A DNA stretch of 64,000 nt from JBBIWA01 sp037439425 (GCA_037439425.1 JBBIWA010000014.1:33892-97891); one strand, 5' to 3'; shown: positions 46,131-55,786, counted from the first letter of the stretch. Notes: generated by a model from the sequence alone, not told the origin. Numbers and translations are program-made.

Positions 46131-47324
46131 ATGAAAGCCCCCACAACAATGTCGTGGAACTCTTACCTGAAAAAGAATGACGCCCTGGGACTGTGGAACT
46201 CCCTCTACCGCCTGGTCTCAGTCCATCCTCTGGTTCGCTCCACGCTCCGCGCTCAGAACGGAGCGACGCATCCCACGCTACTGTTTTCGGTACGCGATCT
46301 CACCCAGGACCTGTTTGTGCTCCTGCTTGAGAAGGGACGCTTCGAGCATTACCTGAGAGCTCAGATGAGTGATGCGGAGATTGAGCGCGAGATCTTCCAG
46401 ATCGAGCTGACCAACATGTTGATCGGGCGACTGAGGCGGCGGCGACCAGAAAATTACCGCATTGTGCGACGGGTGAGCAAAGTACTGGAAAGCAGCGGGC
46501 GATTCCGGGTGTTCAACCATAACGGTAAAAACACCCCGGCGCGCTATCATCAATCGGCTGGGACTATCTTCGGCTTGCGCGAATGGAGTGACGATAAGCC
46601 GATCAAGGATGGCGGCACCTTCGCCGAATTGATCGAGCAAGTCCCTATGCGCCAGCGCAATCGCCGCCGGGTCGGCTGCCGGGGCGAGGCGCAACTGATC
46701 ATCACCAATCAAGAGCTGAGTGACTTGATGGAAGAGATTTTGCGCGCGATTGATTCGCCGGCTCCGCTCCGCTTGCTGCGCTCGCTGGCGCTGTCGAAAC
46801 TGCCTGTCTATGACGCCGTCCTCAGCTCGCTGGAGGATGAGGTGGATGAAGAACGGCAGGGTCACTCACGCCACCAGATGATAGCTTCTACCGAAGCCAG
46901 TCCGGAACAGATAGCGCTGCGCCACGAACAGGAAGAGCTGGCACGGCGGGCTGCAACGGAGTTTCTCGACCACATTCACCGCATGACGCGTGCACACCCG
47001 CAGCGCACCGAGCGTTTCTGGCGTGTGCTCTGGCACTGCTACTTTGATCCGGCCGAACCGTCGCAACTTTCCATTGCCGAGATGGTGGGCATTTCTGATT
47101 CCTCGGTGAGCGACTATCGCCGCAAGCTCGAAGACGAGTTGCGCAAACTGAGACTCGCTCCTGAGGAGCTGCGGTTCTTTGCCGAAGAGCTGGACGAGCA
47201 GTTGCGGCTGCGTCTGGATACACTTGAACCGCCCAGGCAGCGGGCCGACTGGCCAGCTACCACCGACTGGCCACGCTACAGCTACGATTCCCTGGTGCAG
47301 CTTGAAGGCATCCCTGTGGTTTGA
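46131..47324 (+). CDS. Sigma-factor-like/HTH regulatory protein
   Basis: A 397-residue soluble protein. Residues ~45-120 (DLTQDLFVLLLEKGRFEHYLR...ELTNMLIGRLRRRRPENYRI) resemble region 2 of sigma-70-type factors, although weakly. Near 300-335, QLSIAEMVGISDSSVSDYRRKLEDELRKL is a helix-turn-helix like region 4. Between them is a long acidic/Arg-rich section. It is likely a transcription factor, and it stands directly upstream of the polysaccharide locus in the same direction, so control of that locus is a reasonable guess. The ATG at 46131 has AGGAAGG upstream; a GTG two codons earlier is possible. The precise family is not recognised. Confidence 0.6.
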   Translation: MKAPTTMSWNSYLKKNDALGLWNSLYRLVSVHPLVRSTLRAQNGATHPTLLFSVRDLTQDLFVLLLEKGRFEHYLRAQMSDAEIEREIFQIELTNMLIGRLRRRRPENYRIVRRVSKVLESSGRFRVFNHNGKNTPARYHQSAGTIFGLREWSDDKPIKDGGTFAELIEQVPMRQRNRRRVGCRGEAQLIITNQELSDLMEEILRAIDSPAPLRLLRSLALSKLPVYDAVLSSLEDEVDEERQGHSRHQMIASTEASPEQIALRHEQEELARRAATEFLDHIHRMTRAHPQRTERFWRVLWHCYFDPAEPSQLSIAEMVGISDSSVSDYRRKLEDELRKLRLAPEELRFFAEELDEQLRLRLDTLEPPRQRADWPATTDWPRYSYDSLVQLEGIPVV

Positions 47325-47635
47325 AGCTCAGAAGCAGCCCCCGAGACTATCAAGTGCCCCCTTCCTTGCCCACCTGCCTGCTGAAGTTTGTTCTTGTCTA
47401 ATCTTCCCAGCGAAGCTATGATCTAGTAGCCCGTAACGCCCTGTGCTCAAACTGAGAAGAGCCAAACTGAGAAGAGATGGTTAACAAGGCTGATTTCAAT
47501 GGCGTAATTACACGCCCTGGATTATGATGCGCATTCCCTTCTTCCCCGAAGACAGAATTGGGTAATCCAATCTTCGTTGGCGCGATGGGTGTGGTGAGCT
47601 TGAGCACCTGGTAATGAGCGCTATGAGGAGAGAGT
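47325..47635. other. Spacer before the polysaccharide locus
   Basis: About 310 bases without a gene. It contains a direct repeat AAACTGAGAAGAG at ~47448 and ~47466 and an ATTGGGTAATCCAAT palindrome near 47557 (ATTGG/CCAAT stem). Either could be an operator; no sigma54-type -24/-12 site is evident. Confidence 0.45.
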
Positions 47636-48532
47636 GTGAAACGGAATCAGAGCGAGCCACCTCAGGAGCTAGTCAACGCACTGACGGTAGATGTCGAAGA
47701 CTATTTTCAGGTCGAGGCTTTTGCCGATGTGGTGCGCCGTGAAGACTGGCCTCACTGGGAGTCTCGGATCGAACGCAATACTCATTTGATTCTTGACCTG
47801 TTGGCGCGCTACGCTGTGCATGGCACCTTCTTTATCCTGGGCTGGATTGCCGAGCATCATCCTCACCTGGTGCGTGAAATCGCAGCGGCCGGGCATGAGG
47901 TGGCCTCCCACGGATATGAGCATAGGCTGATTTATCGGCAGAGGCCGGATCAGTTTCGCTCTGATGTGCAGCGCGCCAGAAAGATTCTAGAGGATCTGAT
48001 TGGCGCGCGGGTAGAAGGCTATCGCGCTCCAAGTTATTCGATCACAAGGGAGAGCTTATGGGCACTTGATATCTTGATCGAGGAAGGGTTTAGCTACGAT
48101 TCCTCGATCTTCCCGGTGCACCACGACCGCTATGGGATCCCTAAGGCCAAGCGGTTTTTACACACCATCAGCCGTCCGGCCGGAGAGATTCTGGAATTTC
48201 CGCCCTCGACTTTGAGGTTGCTGGGAATCAATTTCCCGATAGCAGGAGGCGGCTACTTTCGTCTTTTGCCTTATTGGCTCTTTCGCTGGGGGCTGAGCTA
48301 CATCAATCGTCACGAGCAGCAGCCTGTGGTCTTCTTTGTGCATCCCTGGGAGTTGGACCCCGCCCAGCCTATGATCCCAGGCAAGCGCTTCAATGTCTGG
48401 CGCCACCGACTTCATCTGGGGCGGACCGAGGATCGGTTGAAGCAACTGCTAGCGCATTTCCGCTTTGCGCCGGTCCGCCAACTGATGCGGCTGGCAGTGG
48501 GGCCCAGCTGTGTGAGGCAAGCTACGATTTGA
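47636..48532 (+). CDS. XrtA-system polysaccharide deacetylase
   Basis: A NodB-type carbohydrate esterase that removes acetyl groups from an exopolysaccharide. It belongs to the group found in exosortase-A (PEP-CTERM) loci: the N-terminus NALTVDVEDYFQVEAFADVVRREDW and a C-terminal DUF3473-like part are diagnostic. Metal-binding motif SHGYEHRLIY (HxxxH type) is near 98, the catalytic base Asp is in VDVEDYF, and RAPSYSIT lies near 133. It has 298 residues. The start is GTG 47636, with AGGAG 6 bases upstream. It is the first enzyme of the locus. Confidence 0.92.
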   Translation: MKRNQSEPPQELVNALTVDVEDYFQVEAFADVVRREDWPHWESRIERNTHLILDLLARYAVHGTFFILGWIAEHHPHLVREIAAAGHEVASHGYEHRLIYRQRPDQFRSDVQRARKILEDLIGARVEGYRAPSYSITRESLWALDILIEEGFSYDSSIFPVHHDRYGIPKAKRFLHTISRPAGEILEFPPSTLRLLGINFPIAGGGYFRLLPYWLFRWGLSYINRHEQQPVVFFVHPWELDPAQPMIPGKRFNVWRHRLHLGRTEDRLKQLLAHFRFAPVRQLMRLAVGPSCVRQATI

Positions 48533-48647
48533 GCTCCGGTCAGGCTCTCTCTTCGCGAGCCTCTCGTTGAGGCTGGTTGCAAGCAACCTGCCCTGGCCTT
48601 TTCCAGGCCTTAGGATTTTGAGAATTTTGGAAACGGTTATCTCATCA

Positions 48648-49715
48648 GTGACGGCAACCGCGCAGACAGCCACGACAATCAAGCACTACACTTCGGCGCG
48701 CGCCGCCGAGTGGGATGCTTACGTGCGCCGCGCCGCGCTAGGGACCTTCTGCCACCTGACCGGTTGGGGCAGTGTCATTGAGCGCACTTGGGGGCATCGG
48801 CCGTATTATCTTTATGCTGAGCGCGATGGCGCAGTTGTGGGCGTGCTACCACTATTTTACGTTCGCAGCCGGTTATTCGATACCGTCCTGGTCTCAACTC
48901 CCAATGCAGTTTATGGTGGAGCGATAGCCGATGATTGGCCGACTCGGCAGGCGCTCACTGAGGCGGCCAAACAGTTGGCCAGGCAATTGCATGTTGATTA
49001 TCTGGAACTGCGTGACTGTTGGGAGACAGAGGCCGGAGTGGCGGATCCGGAGTTGCAGCGCAAAGACCTCTACGTCAGCTTCGAGTATCCGATCAGCACT
49101 GACGAAGACGCGCTGATGCGCAGCTTTCCCCGCGATATTCGCCGCATGATCCGCCAGGGGCCAAAACATGGACTGATCTCCGAAATAGGAGGGGAAGAAT
49201 TGCTCGACGACTTCTATGAGGTCTATGCCACCAGCGTGCGTAATCTGGGCACGCCGGTCTTTCCGAAAAAGCTCTTCGCTGAGTTTCTGCGGCAGTTCCC
49301 CGAGGCCAGTGACATACTGCTCTTGCGCCAGGGCAGGCAAGTAGCCGGTGCAGTAATGAGCTTCTACTTTCGGGACACCGTGATGCCTTACTATGCGGGC
49401 GCCTATCGCGACTTCTACGGCGCGGGCGTGAACAACTTTATGTACTGGGAATTGATGCGCCGGGCAGCGAGGCGCGGCTACAGGCGCTTCGACTTTGGCC
49501 GCAGCAAACGCGGCACCGGGGCCTACGAGTTCAAACGTGGGTGGGGCATGCAGGAGCGCCTATTGCCTTATCGGTATTTTTTGGTGCGTGCCCGTCAATT
49601 GCCCAATCTGAATCCGACCAATCCGAAGTTCGAGCTGCTGATCAAGGTGTGGCAAAGACTGCCTGTTAGAGTGACTAAACTGATCGGGCCCAAAATTGTA
49701 AGTAAGTTACCCTGA
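48648..49715 (+). CDS. XrtA-system FemAB-like acyltransferase
   Basis: A FemAB/GNAT-fold protein of ~355 residues from the PEP-CTERM-associated family, proposed to transfer an aminoacyl or acyl group to a glycan or protein. Typical blocks: AAEWDAYVRRAALGTFCHLTGWGSVIERTWGHRPYYLYAERDG near the start, SFPRDIRRMIRQGPKHGL near 150, and FDFGRSKRGTGAYEFKRGWG near 287. I place the start at GTG 48648 because relatives begin a few residues before AAEWDAYV; an in-frame TTG at 48567 would add 27 residues. It follows the deacetylase by ~115 bases. Confidence 0.87.
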   Translation: MTATAQTATTIKHYTSARAAEWDAYVRRAALGTFCHLTGWGSVIERTWGHRPYYLYAERDGAVVGVLPLFYVRSRLFDTVLVSTPNAVYGGAIADDWPTRQALTEAAKQLARQLHVDYLELRDCWETEAGVADPELQRKDLYVSFEYPISTDEDALMRSFPRDIRRMIRQGPKHGLISEIGGEELLDDFYEVYATSVRNLGTPVFPKKLFAEFLRQFPEASDILLLRQGRQVAGAVMSFYFRDTVMPYYAGAYRDFYGAGVNNFMYWELMRRAARRGYRRFDFGRSKRGTGAYEFKRGWGMQERLLPYRYFLVRARQLPNLNPTNPKFELLIKVWQRLPVRVTKLIGPKIVSKLP

Positions 49716-49722
49716 GCCAGTT

Positions 49723-49758
49723 GTCGGCAGGCAGGAGCTTCTCCTGACTACTGACGGC
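49723..49758. repeat. Word-repeat hairpin before a glycosyltransferase
   Basis: GTCGGCAGGCAGGAG (49723-49737) faces CTCCTGACTACTGACGGC (49741-49758) around a 3-base loop, with about three-quarters of positions pairing. The right side continues as repeats of CTGACGG. It ends 16 bases before the ATG at 49775. Confidence 0.6.
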
Positions 49759-49774
49759 TGACGGCTGATCACTA

Positions 49775-51067
49775 ATGAAGATCCTCTTTTTGGCACATCG
49801 CATCCCATATCCGCCCAACAAGGGCGACAAGATGCGCTCTTTTCATGAGCTGCACGCCTTGATCGCCCGAGGGCATAAGGTGCATCTGCTAGCCTTTGCC
49901 GATGAAACAAAGGATTTGCAATATCAGGCCCAGCTCTCTGCGCTGTGCGCTTCGGCTGTCATCGTGCCTCTCAATCGGCGCTGGGCACAGCTGCAAGCTG
50001 CCAAGAAGCTTTCAAGCCGCACGCCGCTTTCGGTGGGCTATTTTGCTTCGCCCCGCATGCGCCGTCTGGTGGCGCATAAACTCACCAGGCTGAATCCGGA
50101 AGCGATTTTTGTCTTCTCTTCCACCATGGCGCAATACGTGCTGCCACAGTTTGCCTCGCGCACAGTAGTGGATCTGGTTGATGTTGATTCGGAGAAGTGG
50201 CGTGACTACGCTTGGCACACCAGTTGGCCCCGGTCCTGGCTCTATCAGCTTGAGTGGCGACGGCTGCGGCGTTATGAACACGCCATCGTCAGGCAATTTG
50301 CTCAGACCATAGTTACCACTGAGCGGGAGGCGGCACTGCTGGATGAGCTTGATGAATTCACGCGACGGGCACGGCTGCGGGTGATCACTAACGGCGTGGA
50401 TCTAGAGCATTATCGCCCCTTCGGAGCGGAGCTGCTTGAAGAGTTGCCGGTAGAAGAGCAAAAGTATTTCACCAATTCAGCTGCGATTCGGCTGGTCTTT
50501 ACGGGCGCGATGGATTACTACGCCAATGTCGAAGGCGTCCGTTACTTTGTCGATCAAGTGTTGCCGTTCATCCGCGAGCGCGAGCCAGGCGTCGAGTTTC
50601 TGATTGTGGGCCGCAATCCGAGCTCTGAGGTCAGACGCCTAGGCGAACGCGACGGAGTCACAGTTACCGGTGAGGTCCGGGATGTGCGCCCTTACCTGAC
50701 AGCGGCCACAGCCTGTGTGGTGCCGCTGCGGATTGCGCGTGGAGTGCAGAATAAAGTGCTGGAAGCGATGGCTTGCGGCCGCGCAGTCATTGCTCTGCCA
50801 GAGGCGGTTGGCGGACTGAGGGTGGTTGCGGGCAAGCACTTGCTGGTAGCGCGCGATGCGCAGACAATGGCAGAGGCAGTGTTGAAGGTGCTTGCAGATG
50901 AAAGCTTGCGCGCGCAGCTTGGCCTTCAGGCCCGGCGTTTTGTCGAGGTCGAGCACGATTGGGCTCCGTTGCTGGAAAGGGTGGTTGACTTGATCGAGTC
51001 GGTTGGCTCGCGCGCCATCTTGGCGCGGCAGCCTCGAGAGCAGAATGAAGTGGTAAATTGGAAATAA
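49775..51067 (+). CDS. XrtA-associated GT4 glycosyltransferase (TIGR03087-like)
   Basis: A cytoplasmic retaining glycosyltransferase of 430 residues that adds a sugar to the lipid-linked exopolysaccharide unit. The N-terminus MKILFLAHRIPYPPNKGDKMRSFHELHALIARGHKVHLLAF is the hallmark of the PEP-CTERM/exosortase-associated sugar transferase group. VDLVDVDSEKWRDYA lies near 134, and the C-terminal nucleotide-sugar domain has LVFTGAMDYYANVEG near 244 and GVQNKVLEAMACGRAVIALPEA near 322. The donor sugar is not known. Confidence 0.9.
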   Translation: MKILFLAHRIPYPPNKGDKMRSFHELHALIARGHKVHLLAFADETKDLQYQAQLSALCASAVIVPLNRRWAQLQAAKKLSSRTPLSVGYFASPRMRRLVAHKLTRLNPEAIFVFSSTMAQYVLPQFASRTVVDLVDVDSEKWRDYAWHTSWPRSWLYQLEWRRLRRYEHAIVRQFAQTIVTTEREAALLDELDEFTRRARLRVITNGVDLEHYRPFGAELLEELPVEEQKYFTNSAAIRLVFTGAMDYYANVEGVRYFVDQVLPFIREREPGVEFLIVGRNPSSEVRRLGERDGVTVTGEVRDVRPYLTAATACVVPLRIARGVQNKVLEAMACGRAVIALPEAVGGLRVVAGKHLLVARDAQTMAEAVLKVLADESLRAQLGLQARRFVEVEHDWAPLLERVVDLIESVGSRAILARQPREQNEVVNWK

Positions 51068-51109
51068 GCGCTGGACCGTGGGAAGCAGTTTGTCCAGCCG
51101 AGGATGAAC

Positions 51110-52204
51110 ATGGTGAAGGTTCTGAATGTGGTTGGGGCTCGCCCGAATTTCATGAAGGTGGCACCGATTGTCGCCGCCATCCAACGGCGCAGAGGCGAAA
51201 TTTCGCAGGTGCTGGTTCACACCGGACAGCACTACGATGAAGCGCTGTCGGCTTCCTTCTTCCACGATCTCGGCATGCCAGCGCCGGAGATCAACCTGGG
51301 AGTTGGATCAGGCACTCACGCCGAGCAGACGGCGCGCGTGATGCTGGCCTTCGAACCAGTCCTGGTCGCGCAGCAACCGGATTGGGTGGTGGTTGTCGGG
51401 GATGTCAATTCGACGATGGCTTGCGCCCTGGTGGCCAGCAAACTGTGCGTTCGCGTGGCTCACGTGGAGGCGGGATTGCGGAGCTTCGATCGCACGATGC
51501 CGGAAGAGATCAACCGGATTGTGACCGATTGTATCGCTGATTTGTTATTGACTCCGAGCGCTGATGCCGATGCCAACTTGCGTCGGGAAGGCATCAGCGA
51601 CGACAAAATCGTGCGCGTTGGTAATGTGATGATTGACACTCTGCTGACGCAACTGGACCGAGCAAGCCAATCACGTGTGCTTGAAGAATTGGAGCTGGTA
51701 CCGCGCGAGTTTATTGCCTTGACAATGCACCGGCCAACGAATGTAGATAATCCGGAAGCGCTAGATCGGATCTTCAGCGCGCTGAGCGAAATCGCGCGCC
51801 GGTTACCAATTATCTTCCCAGCCCATCCGCGCACTCAGGCGCGCCTGCGTGAGTTCAAGATCAAGGTGCCACCTGGCGTCCGTGTGCTAAAGCCAATGGG
51901 TTACCTTGATTTCCTGCGGTTGTGGAGTAACGCGCGGCTGGTAATGACCGATTCCGGCGGATTGCAGGAGGAGACTACAGCGCTGGGCATCCCGTGCCTG
52001 ACGCTGCGCGAAAACACTGAGCGGCCGATCACCATTGAGCAGGGGACCAATCGCCTGGTAGGGCGCGATCCGGAGCGCATCAAAGCTGCCGTTTTTGAAA
52101 TCCTCGACCACGGCCATCAGCGCACCGCCCGTGTGCCAGAGTTGTGGGATGGTCGCGCGGCCGAGCGGATCGTCGAAGCACTGCTTGCTCACACTAGAAG
52201 TTGA
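51110..52204 (+). CDS. wecB: UDP-N-acetylglucosamine 2-epimerase (non-hydrolysing)
   Basis: Interconverts UDP-GlcNAc and UDP-ManNAc to supply the glycan pathway. Family blocks: NVVGARPNFMKVAPI at the start, LVHTGQHYDEALS near 33, HVEAGLRSFDRTMPEEINR near 112, TMHRPTNVDNP near 204 and DSGGLQEETTALGIPCLTLRENTERPIT near 280. I use ATG 51110 because GAGG lies 6 bases upstream; ATG 51104 is two codons earlier. The length of 364 is typical. Confidence 0.94.
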   Translation: MVKVLNVVGARPNFMKVAPIVAAIQRRRGEISQVLVHTGQHYDEALSASFFHDLGMPAPEINLGVGSGTHAEQTARVMLAFEPVLVAQQPDWVVVVGDVNSTMACALVASKLCVRVAHVEAGLRSFDRTMPEEINRIVTDCIADLLLTPSADADANLRREGISDDKIVRVGNVMIDTLLTQLDRASQSRVLEELELVPREFIALTMHRPTNVDNPEALDRIFSALSEIARRLPIIFPAHPRTQARLREFKIKVPPGVRVLKPMGYLDFLRLWSNARLVMTDSGGLQEETTALGIPCLTLRENTERPITIEQGTNRLVGRDPERIKAAVFEILDHGHQRTARVPELWDGRAAERIVEALLAHTRS

Positions 52205-52248
52205 AAGCCGGAAGGAGCAGTTTTCGCTCTTCGCCCTCTTCCTGATGC

Positions 52249-53478
52249 ATGATGAGAGTACTCCACGTCCTAGATCACTCACTACCTTACCTCAGCGGTT
52301 ACAGCTTCCGCAGCAGCTACCTTATCAATATGCAGCGGCGGCTGGGGTTGCACCCGTGGGTGGTGACCTCGCCCAAGCATGAAGAGTTTAGTGAGCCATG
52401 CGAGAAGCTGAATGAGGTGGATTATTATCGGCTCAAATGGCCCTCCTTTTATTTTCTGCCTGCGCCGCGCCTGATTCCGCTGCTCAAGCAAGCTGCCTGT
52501 CTCGCCGCGCTGACGAAGCAAGTCACCAGACTGGCGCGAGAATTGAAAGTTGATCTAATTCATGCCCACTCGCCTTCACTCAATGGTCTGGCGGCCAGTC
52601 GCGCGGCGCAGCGCCTGGGATTGCCTTGGATTTATGAGCTGCGCTATTACGAGGAGGATGCAGCAGTTGACCGGGGGAAGACGAAATATCAGTCGCTTCG
52701 TTATCGTCTGGCACAGCAGCTCGAACAAGAAGCGCTCAAGCGCGCGGACCTGGTGGTCACTATCGCTTCGCAGTTGCGGGCTGATTTGATGGCGCGTGGC
52801 ATACCGGCGCAGAAGGTCTTTGAAGTGCCGAACGGGGTTGACACTCAGCTCTTCAAGCCGCGTCCACCCGATCCTGAACTGATCGCGCACCACCATCTGG
52901 CAGGCAAAACCGTAGTCGGCTTCATCGGCTCCTTCTACGCCTATGAGGGTCTGTCCTGCCTGGTGGAGGCGATGCTTTTCCTGTTGCGCGATCGTGATGA
53001 TCTGAAGTTGTTGCTGGTGGGAGAAGGAGAGACGGAAGCGCAATTGCGCGAGCAGATCCCCAAGCATTTAAGCTCGCATTTCGTTTTCGCCGGGAAGATC
53101 AAGCATGAGCAGGTGCTACGTTATTACTCGGTCATGGACATGCTCGTCTATCCACGCCTCAGCTCGCGCTTGACGGAGCTGACCACGCCGCTCAAGCCGC
53201 TAGAGGCGATGGCAATGGAACGCGCCGTGATTGGCAGCGATGTTGGCGGACTGCGCGATCAGGTGGTGCATAACGAGACCGGCCTTCTATTTGAAGCCAA
53301 CAATAGCACGGCGCTCGCCGCCTGCATTTCGCGCCTAGCTAGCAACCCGGCCGAGCGACGCGCCTTCGGGCGGCGAGCGCGCGAAATGGTGGTGCGGACG
53401 CGCGATTGGGAACGCATCACTGAGCGTTACCTGGAAATCTATGGTCAGTTAGGTGTGCGCCAGCGCGTGGCCGCCTAA
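52249..53478 (+). CDS. Exosortase-A-system GT4 glycosyltransferase (TIGR04063-like)
   Basis: A glycosyltransferase of 409 residues. The opening MRVLHVLDHSLPYLSGYSFRSSYLINMQRRLGLHPWVVTSPKH is characteristic of the exosortase-A-associated GT4 group. The middle has IHAHSPSLNGLAASRAAQRLGLPWIYELRYYEEDAAVD near 104, and the C-terminus has the donor-binding LSSRLTELTTPLKPLEAMAMERAVIGSDVGGLRD near 304. It acts on lipid-linked sugar at the cytoplasmic face. It starts 45 bases after wecB; two adjacent ATG codons (52249, 52252) are possible. Confidence 0.91.
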   Translation: MMRVLHVLDHSLPYLSGYSFRSSYLINMQRRLGLHPWVVTSPKHEEFSEPCEKLNEVDYYRLKWPSFYFLPAPRLIPLLKQAACLAALTKQVTRLARELKVDLIHAHSPSLNGLAASRAAQRLGLPWIYELRYYEEDAAVDRGKTKYQSLRYRLAQQLEQEALKRADLVVTIASQLRADLMARGIPAQKVFEVPNGVDTQLFKPRPPDPELIAHHHLAGKTVVGFIGSFYAYEGLSCLVEAMLFLLRDRDDLKLLLVGEGETEAQLREQIPKHLSSHFVFAGKIKHEQVLRYYSVMDMLVYPRLSSRLTELTTPLKPLEAMAMERAVIGSDVGGLRDQVVHNETGLLFEANNSTALAACISRLASNPAERRAFGRRAREMVVRTRDWERITERYLEIYGQLGVRQRVAA

Positions 53479-53512
53479 GAGGTGAGCAGTAGTTTGGAGT
53501 TAAGGGATAGTC

Positions 53513-54406
53513 ATGTCAGCAACTTTGGCCAGCAAAAAGGGGCTTGAAGCATCAAGCGAAAGACTCGACATCAAGACGCCTGAACCGACGCTGAAGAATA
53601 CGGTTGAGTGGAGCGATAGTCTGCTAGCGCACCTGCGCGAGCTGATCTCTCATCGCGAGCTGCTCTTTTTGGTGACCTATCGGGAGATCAAAGTGCGCTA
53701 TAAACAGACTCTGCTCGGTGCGCTCTGGGCGATCCTCCAGCCGTTTTCGCTGATGCTGGTCTTCACGCTCTTCTTCTCGCTCTTTTACCAGATGCCAAGC
53801 GATGGCATCCCTTATCCGATTTTTGCCTATGCCGCGCTGCTGCCGTGGACGTTCTTTGCAACGGCGCTTTCGTTTGCCGTGCCGAGTCTGATCACGAACT
53901 CCTACATCATCACGAAGATCTACTTTCCGCGAGAGATAGTTCCTCTCTCTTCGGTGCTTGCTGCGCTGGTTGATTTCGGCTTTGCTGCGCTCGTTTTCGT
54001 CGCCATGTTGGCTTATTATCGGATTGCGCCGACCTGGAATGTGCTTTACGTCGTGCCCCTGTTGGCAGTGCAATTGATCTTCACGACGGGGTTGTGTCTG
54101 CTGCTATCGGCCTTCACGGTGCTTTACCGTGATGTGCGCTTTACGATCCCACTGCTGATTCAAATCTGGATGTTTTCCACCCCCATTCTTTACCCGGTCT
54201 CCATCGTGCCGGACTCGCTGCGGGTCTTCTACATGACGCTCAATCCGATGGCTGTGGTGATTGATGGCTACCGGCGCGCACTCGTGCAGGGACAAGCGCC
54301 AGAGCTGCTCTACCTGGCCAACACCGCCGTGGTCTCAGTAGCGTTGCTGTGGCTGTCCTACAAATATTTCAAGCATCTAGAACGAGAATTCGCCGATATC
54401 GTCTGA
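53513..54406 (+). CDS. ABC-2 polysaccharide export permease (Wzm-like)
   Basis: The membrane subunit of a polysaccharide ABC exporter, 297 residues. The N-terminal cytoplasmic part ends LRELISHRELLFLVTYREIKVRYKQTLLGALWAILQPF, followed by about six membrane helices in the ABC-2 pattern (EIVPLSSVLAALVDFGFAALVFVAML, then LTLNPMAVVIDGYRRALVQGQ near 250). Its ATPase partner is the next gene. Together they would flip or export a glycan assembled on a lipid carrier. Confidence 0.93.
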   Translation: MSATLASKKGLEASSERLDIKTPEPTLKNTVEWSDSLLAHLRELISHRELLFLVTYREIKVRYKQTLLGALWAILQPFSLMLVFTLFFSLFYQMPSDGIPYPIFAYAALLPWTFFATALSFAVPSLITNSYIITKIYFPREIVPLSSVLAALVDFGFAALVFVAMLAYYRIAPTWNVLYVVPLLAVQLIFTTGLCLLLSAFTVLYRDVRFTIPLLIQIWMFSTPILYPVSIVPDSLRVFYMTLNPMAVVIDGYRRALVQGQAPELLYLANTAVVSVALLWLSYKYFKHLEREFADIV

Positions 54407-54465
54407 AATGGCCCGTCGTCGGTTGCCAGTTGCAACTTGACTATGCTGGCCACTAACCACCGGTT

Positions 54466-55746
54466 ATGAAGATCATCACCATGGAAAACCTGTCGAAGCG
54501 TTACCGGCTGAGCCGTCTCGGTTCCAAATCCATCCGAGAAGAGTTAGCGCGAGTGGGGAAGCGCTTGCTGCGGCGCTCGCCTCATCAAGGGGAAGCCAGC
54601 GAGGATGAATTTTATGCGTTGCGCAATATCAGCCTGGAGGTCGAACAGGGGGAGACCATCGGTTTTATCGGCCCGAACGGATCGGGCAAAAGCACCGTTT
54701 TGAAACTGCTGGCGCGCATCATCTATCCGACCAGCGGCAAACTCGCCGTCCACGGATCGGTCGCTTCGCTGATCGAAGTTGGCGCAGGTTTTCACCCGGA
54801 GTTGACCGGACGCGAAAACCTCTATCTTTACGGTTCGATTATGGGCATGCGGCGCAGCGAGGTGCGAGAGAAATTCGATCGCATTGTGGATTTCGCCGAG
54901 CTGCATCAATTCATTGATACCCCGGTCAAGCGTTACTCATCGGGGATGTATGTACGCTTGGGCTTTGCCGTAGCAGCGCACATCAATCCCCATCTGCTTC
55001 TGGTTGACGAGGTGCTGGCGGTGGGGGATGCGGCCTTTCAGAGCAAATGCCAGCAACGAATAGAAGAGTTGCGCCGCAATGGGATGACGATCGTCTTCGT
55101 CTCGCATGATATGGCCGCCGTCGAGCGATTGTGCAATCGCGCTTTCTTTCTCTATCGAGGGGAGATTCGTTCCGAAGGCGAGCCGCAAAAAGTCATTAGC
55201 GATTACTATGGTACGGTGCTCTTTAAAAAGCCAGTGCAGAATGATGGTCCACCGGTTGAGCTGGCTGAATCCGCATCCGGGCGCGAGGCCGAAATCCTCG
55301 GCGTTCGCTTCTTCAATCGAGATGAGCAAGCAGTTGAGACTATCTCGACAGGTGAACCGCTGATTGCACGCATCGAATATCATGCCTATCGCGCCATCGA
55401 AGACCCCGTCTTTGAGCTGCTCTTTTATTCCGCCGATGATCATTTGCACTGCCAGTACACGACGGCGCTGACCGGGGAGCGCATCCCACTGCTGCAAGGG
55501 CGCGGAGTGGTCGAAATCGTGTGTGAAGAGTTCGGGCTGACGCCAGGGATCTTCAAAATTGACGCCCTTCTTGCGCGCCGTGGCGCGCTGGCCCCCTATG
55601 ACTGGAAGCCACGCCAGTACTTGCTCAAAGTGCTGCCTGGCAAGCGAGTGCGTGGTATGTTTTATTCTCCTCATTACTGGCGGCTCATGCCAGCCGACGA
55701 AGCGCGGTTGGAGAGCGGCCCGAGAGAAGAAGTCCTTTATCTCTGA
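54466..55746 (+). CDS. Polysaccharide ABC exporter ATPase with C-terminal Wzt-like domain
   Basis: The 426-residue ATPase partner of the permease upstream. Walker A GFIGPNGSGKSTVLKLL is near 67, the Wzt-type segment GSIMGMRRSEVREKFD near 125, signature RYSSGMYVRLGFAVAAH, Walker B LLLVDEVLAVGD near 181, and the switch His in VFVSHDMAAV. After residue ~250 there is a beta-sandwich domain (FFNRDEQAVETISTGEPLIARIEY), as in Wzt proteins that recognise the modified glycan end before export. Starts at 54466 and 54481 are both in frame; no clear Shine-Dalgarno. Confidence 0.93.
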   Translation: MKIITMENLSKRYRLSRLGSKSIREELARVGKRLLRRSPHQGEASEDEFYALRNISLEVEQGETIGFIGPNGSGKSTVLKLLARIIYPTSGKLAVHGSVASLIEVGAGFHPELTGRENLYLYGSIMGMRRSEVREKFDRIVDFAELHQFIDTPVKRYSSGMYVRLGFAVAAHINPHLLLVDEVLAVGDAAFQSKCQQRIEELRRNGMTIVFVSHDMAAVERLCNRAFFLYRGEIRSEGEPQKVISDYYGTVLFKKPVQNDGPPVELAESASGREAEILGVRFFNRDEQAVETISTGEPLIARIEYHAYRAIEDPVFELLFYSADDHLHCQYTTALTGERIPLLQGRGVVEIVCEEFGLTPGIFKIDALLARRGALAPYDWKPRQYLLKVLPGKRVRGMFYSPHYWRLMPADEARLESGPREEVLYL

Positions 55747-55786
55747 AACTCGGCGCTGGCCGCCCCCTATCCCGCGTAGTTTGGTT

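Noticed and set aside
47541..47620. Sigma54-type promoter before the deacetylase
   Set aside because: TTGGCGCG near 47578 is only a partial match to the -24 element and no GC doublet follows at the right distance.
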